Shown here one piece after another: positions 1 to 5,825 of a stretch of DNA of 7,724 nucleotides (its first letter is position 1; every line of letters starts with the position of its first letter). The DNA lies in assembly GCA_905234205.1 (NCBI GenBank), contig CAJOGG010000157.1, positions 1-7,724 of the forward strand. Reading direction: 5' to 3'. This DNA comes from an uncultured Synergistales bacterium (GTDB taxonomy: Bacteria; Synergistota; Synergistia; Synergistales; Aminobacteriaceae). Below the pieces are notes generated by a model. That model was not told the origin of the DNA and did not search any database. It saw nothing but the letters and a program-made list of their open reading frames with translations. Made by a program: the position numbers and the translations under genes.

Positions 1-64
1 TGATATATCTACCTTACCAGCGTACGTCCTTACGTTTGAAAATATTCTCGCCTTTTCTTGCCAT
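1..64 (-). pseudogene. Site-specific integrase N-terminus, broken by a nonsense codon and cut by the window edge
   Basis: Read leftwards from the ATG at 64, the translation is MARKGENIFKRKDVRW, then TAA at 14-16, then GRYI in the same frame. From memory, this is the typical N-terminus of Tn916-like tyrosine recombinases of anaerobic Firmicutes (MARKGENIYKRKDGRWEGRYI), whose first domain is a small three-stranded-sheet DNA-binding fold for arm sites. The stop sits where the family has Glu, so a single GAA-to-TAA change explains it. A second difference, Gly to Val two codons before the stop's Trp-Arg context, also suggests relaxed selection. A strong ribosome binding site, AGGAGG at 78-73, lies 8 bases upstream of the start. 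The catalytic domain would be left of the window, so whether the remainder survives cannot be judged. The 16-codon reading frame alone would be meaningless, and the match across the stop is what identifies it. Confidence 0.72.
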
Positions 65-72
65 TATTGTTT

Positions 73-78
73 CCTCCT
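73..78 (-). promoter_or_regulatory. Ribosome binding site of the integrase remnant
   Basis: The minus strand reads AGGAGG here, 8 bases before the ATG at 64-62. This is a consensus Shine-Dalgarno sequence at ideal spacing. It supports the very short reading frame at 64 as the true start of a once-functional gene. Confidence 0.7.
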
Positions 79-315
79 GACTAAAATTTTGACTGCAAAA
101 TCTCGTATTTCACTTGTAAAATCGCTGTTTTTACTCAATCCCATATAAGCAATATATCTGATTATGAGCAGTATTTTGCTTGCTCGATCTTGTAAAATTA
201 CGGATTATGATATAAAACTTCGTGGAATAATTGTCATTTTAGGCTTTGTGGAGTTGCGTATCCTGCGAAAATAAAATTTTTTAGAGGCTGTCGTCGTGGG
301 TGATAAAAATAAATT
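79..315. other. AT-rich divergent intergenic region between integrase remnant and decayed operon
   Basis: No convincing gene is present in either direction. The region separates the leftward integrase from the rightward ligase pseudogene, so it should once have held both promoters. On the plus strand the best candidate -10 is TATAAA at 211-216, but the only nearby -35-like hexamer (TTGTAA, 190-195) is 15 bases away, so the promoter is weak. The ten-base string CTTGTAAAAT occurs twice in direct orientation, at 113-122 and 189-198. Such repeats next to an integrase start could be arm-type binding sites, but in AT-rich DNA chance is a serious alternative. Confidence 0.4.
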
Positions 316-1296
316 ATGGTGGTTACAAGAAAGTGTGAAAATTTGATAAAGAAAATAGCTTTTGTCTATGACAATCAGAATACGTACGGAGTTGAGGATA
401 AAATGAATTATTCCGATTTCTGTTATGATGACGAGGCCCAATATTTCAAAAAAAGCCTTGAGAGCTTGGGACATTATGAAGTAAATGTTATTTGCGGTGT
501 AAAGAATTTTTTTGAGGTCTATAACGGCGGTGAAAGGTTCGACATGGTTTTCAATAAATGTGAAGGATTTGGCAGCAGGAATCGTGAAGGAATTTTTCCT
601 GCATTGTTGGAGTATTATAATATTCCTTATGTTGGTACTGATGCGTATGGTTTATCACTTTCACTGAATAAATTTCACACAAAACTCATAGCAGAGCACT
701 ATAAATTTCCACACCTAAATACGACTTGATCGAAACAAGTGAAAACGTTAGCAAAAAAGTAAATTCCGCTTGTCATCAAGCCTAATTCAGAGGGCAGCAG
801 CATGGGGGTGATAATTGTTAATGAACCAGAAAAATTAAGTGACGTAATTAATGATGTTGCCGAAAATACGGTTACCCTTTGATTTGCGAAGAATATATTT
901 ACGGTAACAAAGTCAGTGTGCCTCTAATAGGAACGGGCAAAAACGTAATAGCACTTGGTTCGATTGAATTCAGACAGGACAATGGGAAATTTTTCCCAAT
1001 ATATTCTACCGAAACGAAATATTATACAGGCTGTGAAACGCTATTTTTTGATGGCTCTGAACGTGCGAAAAAAATCATGATAGATTCAGCGTTAAAGATT
1101 TATGAGGCTTTAGGCTGCAGAGACTTCGGCAGGGCAAATTACAGAGTACGAGGCGATGAAGCATTTTTCTCCATTACCTACACTAAGCGAACATGGTTCA
1201 TTTGAATTATGGGCTAACACTCATAACAGTTCATTTCCCAAAGTATTGGAAGCTATAATACAATTAGCAGAATCACGGTATAGAAAATCATTATGA
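316..1296 (+). pseudogene. D-alanine-D-alanine-ligase-like ATP-grasp enzyme, multiply frameshifted
   Basis: Joined across frames, the pieces give a near-complete ATP-grasp protein of about 320 residues. In order they are: KKIAFVYDNQNTYGVED at the N-terminus; the ligase motif CEGFGSRNREGIFPALLEYY; GTDAYGLSLSLNKFHTK; the ATP-binding segment LVIKPNSEGSSMGV (769-810); ICEEYIYGNKVSVPLIGTG; GCRDFGRANYRVRG; and a C-terminal PLPTLSEHGSFELWAN stretch ending at the TGA at 1294-1296. Four frame changes are needed, near 709-714, 765-771, 864-869 and 1166-1170, so no intact product is possible. The family joins two amino acids or similar carboxylate and amine substrates using ATP. D-Ala-D-Ala for peptidoglycan is the best-known product, but many relatives have other substrates, so the original one is unknown. 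The start is either ATG at 316 or TTG at 343, and the latter better matches the usual N-terminus. The stop overlaps the next start as ATGA, which implies an ancestral operon. Confidence 0.85.
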
Positions 1297-2415
1297 ATTA
1301 TAAGGATTATGTTTTAAACGAGACTGCTATAGATCTGATTTCCTCTGACCTGCAAGATTACTTGACTTGAATAACCTGAATACTGAAAAACGCAGTGTTC
1401 AAATGTTTAGGTTGACAGTGGAATATTAGATATGGGAAATACCGTTACTCTGGAGCGCATAGGGAAAACAATTATTACCCGTTTTATTGTTATTTCCTTT
1501 ATGGTATGTTTTCTACCTTTTTTACTGTTTTTATGTGTTTTAATTTTAACTTTTCTTCAGGCAGCAATGAGCATATTTCTGCGTTCGAGCAGATTAGCCG
1601 TATGCTTTTTGACATTCTGCCATCGAATATTATTGATCCGTTCAAAACAGGAAATACTTTTCAAATAATTGTAATTGCAATTTTATAAGCTGTGGGCTTC
1701 TTGTATCGAAGAGCGGGGAAAAAATTTTCGTAGCATTATTATTGAAGCTTCTACGCTCTTCAAGCATATATTTTCATCTGTATGTGCAGTTATTCCGGTG
1801 TATATTTTCAGCATGTTGCTCAAAATGATCTGGTCAGGTCAGTCAAGTATGCTTATTTCCGTAGTAAAGCCTATGATAATGCTTAGTATTTTAACACCTA
1901 CGACAACAGTTAAGTTATTTTCTGGATTATTTATTCTTATCGCTTGAAGTGTCCGCCGTTGCTTCTGATGAGAAAAGTTCTGCCGACGTTTCTTGTTGCT
2001 TTTTTCTCCGCCTCAAGTGTAGCAGCTTTGTCGCTTGCCATGGAAACGTGTGGAAAGAAACTTGGAATAAAGAAAAACATGGTTTCGTTTGTATATCCTC
2101 TGGGGGCTGTAGTTTATATGAATCTATCAGGTTACTGTCAGTCTGTCATGGTTTTTGATTGCGATAGTAATGATTACATTAATGACCATTGCCTTACCGC
2201 CGCTTCCCGGAGCTGATATTGTTTGCTATTCAGTATTATTCTCGAGCTTAGGAATACCCTCTAAAGCGATAGTTCTTGCAACAGTACTTTCTGTTGTAAC
2301 CGATCATTTTGACACAGCTGCCAACGTTACACTGTTGATGTTTCAGATGACTTGCGATGCTCAACGACTTGGCAATCTTAATAGAGAGATACTGTTGAGT
2401 CATAATAATTTATAG
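1293..2415 (+). pseudogene. SDF-family dicarboxylate/amino-acid:cation symporter remnant with frameshifts and internal loss
   Basis: The gene starts at ATG 1293, overlapping the upstream stop. The first frame gives MNYKDYVLNETAIDLISSDL and stops at 1370. Later pieces continue it in other frames: LNTEKRSVQMFRLTVE (to about 1425); GNTVTLERIGKTIITRF (from 1432); EQISRMLFDILPSNIIDPF with GNTFQIIVIAIL (to 1685); a membrane stretch with SVCAVIPVYIFSMLLKMIWSG (about 1723-1947); LLLMRKVLPTFLVAFFSASS with METCGKKLGI (1944 to about 2150); and ALPPLPGADIVCYSVLFSSLGIP then TDHFDTAANV, ending at the TAG at 2413-2415. The last pieces match the substrate- and cation-binding C-terminal half of SDF/DAACS symporters. 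The N-terminal piece resembles the start of a histidine-kinase-like ATPase domain that, as I recall, some relatives carry before the transporter. Most of that domain and the first membrane helices are absent between about 1425 and 1432. About six frame changes make it non-functional. The substrate is unknown. Confidence 0.75.
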
Positions 2416-3789
2416 TCAATGAACCTTATACAATAGATATGGCCTGCGCTGTAATTTGAAGGCTTCAATTTCCTCCTGCCAGCTATTTTTGATCTCAGAC
2501 GAACTTTGTCCCAGCTCAATCCGGCGGCGAACATCGTCAGTTCCTATCAGTTTATCAACCCAATAATATCCCTGACTGTCCGGTGTTCCCCAAAAAGACA
2601 CATCTGGTGTCGTTTCGGATATTGCATGATACGCACCTATCAGATAATCCAGATTGATCTGATTCTCCCATATTTCCGATAGAGGCACATTGCGCAAATC
2701 AACGCCGTAGCATGTTTCGTTCATAAATGGCGGCTCAGTCGCTCCTCTCATGGATACAGGCGTAAAAGAGAAGGTAAACCCTTCTACTCCTTTAAGATAC
2801 GGACTCCCATACGCTTCAAAGGGAAATTCAGTGCCACGTCCCACAGAAACCGCCGTATTTTCAAAAAAACAGGTAGAGGCATATAAATAGACTGCACGCA
2901 TATCTTTGATGTTGGGAGAGGGATTACGGATTAGACTCGTCTTTGTCTGATGAGTATAATTTTGACAGGGAATGACTGTTAGATTACAGGCGTTCTTTCC
3001 GGCGTTCAGCCACCCTTCGCCATTAATCATCTGCGCCAGCTCACCCCACGTCATACCATAGACCACAGGAATCGGCAATTGTCCAACGCCAGATTTATAC
3101 GCATCTTTTAGAATGGGACCGTCCACATAGAATCCATTCGGATTCGGGCGATCTAGAATAATAACTTCTTTCTTGGCTGCCGCACAGGCATCAATCAGAT
3201 AATACATGGAAATGTAATAAGTGTAGTATCGAAGTCCCACGTCCTGCATATCTACAACGAGTGCGTCAAATTTCCCCATATCTTCCGCAGATGGCGAATG
3301 TGTGTTATTGGCATAGAGCGATAATATAGGAATACCAGTTTTCTCATCTACGGAGTCATTAATGTTTGCTCCAGCATCTTCCGTTCCTCTAAAGCCATGT
3401 TCCGGAGAAAAAATGGCTGTCACATTGACACCATGACGGATCAGAGCGTCTAGGATATGTTCCCCATAACTGATTTCATTCCCGTTCACGTCAAGACCGA
3501 AGTGGATCAGATCCGGACTGTCATTTACATAAGAAACTTCATCATTTCCATACGTCACATCTCCTACAATGCCTGTGTGATTGGAGAAAAGTGCTACCCG
3601 CTTGCCCTCAAGGAGAGGCACATAGGCGTCAAATTGCTCATCACCTAAAATCACCTTGTTACTTATGTTCTCCGCATTAGTATCTGTGTCCGAATGCTCT
3701 TTTCCTTTGCCGCCTCCACATCCCACAACGGGTAAAATCAACATGGCAACAAGTAGCCATAATACAATCCTGTTTCTATTCTTAGTCAT
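2416..3789 (-). CDS. namZ: NamZ/DUF1343-type exo-beta-N-acetylmuramidase, predicted lipoprotein
   Basis: The product is 457 residues. Characterised members of this family (GH171, B. subtilis NamZ/YbbC) release N-acetylmuramic acid from the non-reducing end of peptidoglycan fragments. Residues 1-24 form a lipoprotein signal: basic start MTKNRNR, hydrophobic core, and lipobox PVVGC with Cys24, followed by a Gly/Ser/Asp-rich linker to about 45. Hallmark motifs follow: FSNHTG near 68-73, SPEHGFRG 128-135, DVGLRYYTYY 183-192, LDRPNPNG 212-219, YGMTWGELA 244-252, NPSPN 289-293 and GRGTEFPFEAYGSPY 317-331. The C-terminus (YLLYK) is family-typical, so the gene looks complete. An in-frame ATG at 3858 would add 23 residues, but it lies upstream of the predicted promoter and would bury the signal peptide. 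The start at 3789 has AAGGAG at 3808-3803. The stop abuts the decayed symporter with no gap. The symbol is assigned by family resemblance and activity is inferred. Confidence 0.88.
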   Translation of the reverse strand: MTKNRNRIVLWLLVAMLILPVVGCGGGKGKEHSDTDTNAENISNKVILGDEQFDAYVPLLEGKRVALFSNHTGIVGDVTYGNDEVSYVNDSPDLIHFGLDVNGNEISYGEHILDALIRHGVNVTAIFSPEHGFRGTEDAGANINDSVDEKTGIPILSLYANNTHSPSAEDMGKFDALVVDMQDVGLRYYTYYISMYYLIDACAAAKKEVIILDRPNPNGFYVDGPILKDAYKSGVGQLPIPVVYGMTWGELAQMINGEGWLNAGKNACNLTVIPCQNYTHQTKTSLIRNPSPNIKDMRAVYLYASTCFFENTAVSVGRGTEFPFEAYGSPYLKGVEGFTFSFTPVSMRGATEPPFMNETCYGVDLRNVPLSEIWENQINLDYLIGAYHAISETTPDVSFWGTPDSQGYYWVDKLIGTDDVRRRIELGQSSSEIKNSWQEEIEAFKLQRRPYLLYKVH

Positions 3790-3816
3790 AACGCTAGCTT
3801 CTCTCCTTACGCGTAA

Positions 3817-3845
3817 AAAATACGCTATTTGAACTGAAATGTCAA
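3817..3845 (-). promoter_or_regulatory. Promoter of the NamZ-type gene, with overlapping inverted repeat
   Basis: On the minus strand a perfect -35 TTGACA (3845-3840) is followed after exactly 17 bases by TATTTT (3822-3817), a four-of-six match to the -10 consensus. Transcription would begin near 3810, about 20 bases before the ATG at 3789, with the ribosome binding site AAGGAG at 3808-3803. The -35 hexamer is also the left arm of an inverted repeat, TGTCAA at 3840-3845 and TTGACA at 3852-3857 with a 6-base spacer. That is a possible repressor site, but AT-rich chance cannot be excluded. Confidence 0.65.
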
Positions 3846-3947
3846 TTTTTGTTGACAATTTATAACAATCAGTTTTGCGATATCCTGTAATAACTTAGTT
3901 TAATGAAAGATAAACGGAAAAAAGCTTAAAAATTCAAATTAGTGTTG

Positions 3948-3972
3948 TGCTAGAATAATTATATTTAAGGAG
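3948..3972 (+). promoter_or_regulatory. Extended -10 promoter and ribosome binding site of the HTH/DUF6465-like gene
   Basis: TGCTAGAAT at 3948-3956 matches the extended -10 pattern (TGN then TATAAT-like). No good -35 lies 17 bases upstream; a TTAAAA at 3926-3931 is 19 bases away. AAGGAG at 3967-3972 lies 9 bases before the ATG at 3982. Transcription would start close to 3963, leaving a short leader of about 20 bases. Confidence 0.5.
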
Positions 3973-3981
3973 CGTGAAAAT

Positions 3982-4350
3982 ATGAGTGACATTATTCCAA
4001 ATCAGAATGGCCTGCCACCAGTAAAGGCAGATAAAAATCAATACACAGCGGAAGAAAAATCGTTACTTGTAATCAAAGCATCAGAACTGGGCGTACACAG
4101 TATTGCAGACGCATACGGACTTAATTGGCACACAATCGTATCATGGATCAAGTACTATGGTCCGACAACAAACAAGAAATTAAGCGGTAAACATGCTACA
4201 GACAAACTGGATCAACCACAACTCATCATTCAATCGCCTACGGAAATTATATCTAAAATCGGTCAAGCTGATAAAATCTATATCCGCACAGACGAAAACA
4301 AGGCTTATTGGGTTCATGAACAAGAATCAGGAGCAATTGACCTGTGGTAA
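3982..4350 (+). CDS. Small HTH protein with C-terminal DUF6465-like domain
   Basis: The product is 122 residues, soluble, with no signal peptide. Residues 21-60 (YTAEEKSLLVIKASELGVHS onward to SWIKYYG) have the pattern of a transposase-type helix-turn-helix: a first helix, a turn at Gly37, then IADAYGL and a recognition helix WHTIVSWIKYYG. A polar linker of about 20 residues follows. Residues 80-122 (QLIIQSPTEIISKIG, then KIYIRTDENKAYWV and GAIDLW) resemble DUF6465, a small domain of unknown function whose members typically end in a KIYVKPEENAAYYV-type strand pair. This identification is from memory. No catalytic transposase domain follows, so it is more likely a DNA-binding regulator or a domesticated transposase N-terminus than an active mobile element. 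It has its own promoter, a good ribosome binding site and no frame damage, so it is probably expressed. Its target is unknown. Confidence 0.75.
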   Translation: MSDIIPNQNGLPPVKADKNQYTAEEKSLLVIKASELGVHSIADAYGLNWHTIVSWIKYYGPTTNKKLSGKHATDKLDQPQLIIQSPTEIISKIGQADKIYIRTDENKAYWVHEQESGAIDLW

Positions 4351-4370
4351 CAGTAAAGCATTAGAACAAA

Positions 4371-4415
4371 AAGCAGCGAGACCTCCTCATTATTATTGTG
4401 ATGAGATCGTTGCTT
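4371..4415. terminator. Possible weak or bidirectional terminator hairpin
   Basis: AAGCAGCGA (4371-4379) pairs with TCGTTGCTT (4407-4415) with a single wobble. Inside it CTCAT (4386-4390) pairs with ATGAG (4401-4405). On the minus strand the stem is followed by a TTTTTGTT-like tract (from the A-run at 4366-4372); on the plus strand the following TTATTCT is a poor U-tract. It lies 20 bases after the stop of the HTH gene and could also back up the stronger terminator on the other strand. Confidence 0.45.
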
Positions 4416-4433
4416 ATTCTCATGTATCATTGC

Positions 4434-4467
4434 AACAAAAAAGCGACCGTGCACAACGCACAGCCGC
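4434..4467 (-). terminator. Intrinsic terminator of the purine operon
   Basis: Read on the minus strand, GCGGCTGTGC (4467-4458) pairs over 10 positions, two of them wobbles, with GCACGGTCGC (4452-4443) around a five-base loop. It is followed directly by six T residues (4442-4437). This is a textbook rho-independent terminator, about 20 bases after the stop codon of the permease gene, and marks the end of that operon. Confidence 0.85.
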
Positions 4468-4486
4468 CTGTATTTTCAAATTAGCA

Positions 4487-5785
4487 TTACGCTAAGAACT
4501 CCTTGGCTATGAATACCACCGCAAGCAATATCATTAAGAACGATACGTCTTTGGCTTTACCAGTTAATAACTTGACGATAACGTAGGAGATAATTGCAAA
4601 CTCGATTCCAACAGCGATACTATAAGCTAATGGCATCATGAAGAAACCCAATAATGACGGTATAAATTCTGTCCAGTCGTCATAGTTCAAATCTCTTAAG
4701 CTCACCATCATGTAAATTCCAACGATTATTAACGCTGGTGCTGTTGCATAAGCTGGTACCATGCCTACTAATGGCGTGAAGAATATTGCGCCCGCGAATA
4801 ACAATGCTGTTGTTAGTGCCGTGAGGCCCGTGCGTCCACCCTGTGCAACTCCTGACGAGCTTTCTACATATGAAGTTACTGTTGAAGTTCCCATGACAGC
4901 GCCTGCCATTGTTGCTATAGCATCGGCCAATAAAGCTCCTTTAGCTCTTGGTAAATTTCCTTTTTCGTCAAGAAGTCCGGACCTGTTGCAAACGCCTATT
5001 AGAGTCCCCATTGTGTCGAAGAAGTCAACAAAGAAAAATGTGAACACTATGCCCCAAAATTCCGGCGATTTGATTAATGAGAAGTCGAGCTGTCCAACAA
5101 GAGGCATGATCGAAGGAGGCTGTGATACGAAAGTTTCTGGAATTTCAACAAGGCCAAGCCCTGCGGATATTGCTGTAACAGCTATAATTCCGATTAGCAA
5201 CGCACCCTTGACATTCAAAGCTGTAAGTATTGCCATAATGAATAACCCAAGAAGCGATAACATCATGGGCATGTTGTTTTTGATGCTGCCAAGTGCGACT
5301 AACGTAGCGTCGTTGTTGACTACTATTCCAGCACTCTGAAGACCGATGAACGTCACGAATAAACCAATGCCAGCGGAAATTCCGATCTTCAGTGATTTTG
5401 GTATGGCGTTCATAATTGCTTCACGGATATTAGTCAATGTCAACACCGCGAAAACAGCACCATCAACAAATACTGCTGCAAGTGCCATTTGCCAGGTTAC
5501 GTTAGCGCCGTTAATCTGCATGCCCAAAACTACACTGAACGCGAAGAAAGCATTAAGTCCCATACCAGGAGCAAGGGCTATCGGATAATCAGCAAATATT
5601 GCCATCAAGAACGTTCCCAAAGCCGACGCTAAACACGTTACGACTATGAGCGCGTTAAAGTCCATGCCCGTTTTGCTGAGAATACCGGGGTTTACGAAAA
5701 TGATATACGACATTGTTACGAACGTTGTGATTCCAGCAAGTACTTCGGTCATAAAAGTGCTGCCAGTCTGTTTGATCCTGAACAT
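4487..5785 (-). CDS. NCS2-family purine base permease (AzgA/PbuG type)
   Basis: The product is 432 residues and strongly hydrophobic throughout, with about 12-14 membrane segments, as expected for the family. It should import hypoxanthine, guanine and/or adenine with protons across the inner membrane. Hallmarks of the AzgA-like branch are TEVLAGITTFVTMSYI at the N-terminus, APGMGLNAFF near 72-81, FFFVDFFDTMGT near 250-261 and GTSTVTSYVESSSG then QGGRTGLTAL near 299-324. These include the substrate-contacting Glu/Asp and the NxS/T-type helix regions of this fold. The exact base specificity cannot be read from sequence. The start at 5785 is preferred because GGAGAG lies at 5801-5796. An in-frame ATG at 5803 would add six residues but has no ribosome binding site. 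The gene lies 40 bases (22 from the alternative start) after the adenine-deaminase-like ORF on the same strand and is followed by a strong terminator, so it is the last gene of a purine-salvage operon. No damage is seen. Confidence 0.9.
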   Translation of the reverse strand: MFRIKQTGSTFMTEVLAGITTFVTMSYIIFVNPGILSKTGMDFNALIVVTCLASALGTFLMAIFADYPIALAPGMGLNAFFAFSVVLGMQINGANVTWQMALAAVFVDGAVFAVLTLTNIREAIMNAIPKSLKIGISAGIGLFVTFIGLQSAGIVVNNDATLVALGSIKNNMPMMLSLLGLFIMAILTALNVKGALLIGIIAVTAISAGLGLVEIPETFVSQPPSIMPLVGQLDFSLIKSPEFWGIVFTFFFVDFFDTMGTLIGVCNRSGLLDEKGNLPRAKGALLADAIATMAGAVMGTSTVTSYVESSSGVAQGGRTGLTALTTALLFAGAIFFTPLVGMVPAYATAPALIIVGIYMMVSLRDLNYDDWTEFIPSLLGFFMMPLAYSIAVGIEFAIISYVIVKLLTGKAKDVSFLMILLAVVFIAKEFLA

Positions 5786-5825
5786 TGATAAATCACTCTC
5801 CATAAATTTATTTAGTGAGCGCTAA

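Noticed and set aside
205..474. 89-codon minus-strand ORF opposite the start of the ligase pseudogene
   Set aside because: It overlaps the strand and region where recognisable ATP-grasp sequence is encoded. Its own translation shows no family features and no ribosome binding site.
316..2415. Programmed frameshifting as an explanation for the broken frames
   Set aside because: There are about ten frame changes in both directions, without slippery heptamers at regular places, and sequence is lost in the symporter. Decay or sequencing error explains this better.
3790..3858. Start of the NamZ-type gene at 3858
   Set aside because: The predicted promoter (-35 at 3845, -10 at 3822) lies downstream of this ATG, and the lipoprotein signal begins cleanly at the ATG at 3789.
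4193..4495. 100-codon plus-strand ORF overlapping the HTH gene and both hairpins
   Set aside because: It is a shifted-frame shadow of the HTH/DUF6465-like gene that runs through the terminator. The translation is composition-driven.
4761..5339. 192-codon plus-strand ORF
   Set aside because: It is antisense to the clearly recognised permease and has the Pro/Thr/Ser-rich character typical of a reverse-strand shadow of hydrophobic codons.
5786..5825. Purine riboswitch or promoter between the deaminase-like ORF and the permease
   Set aside because: The gap is only 22-40 bases, too short for a purine aptamer, and no promoter pattern is visible.
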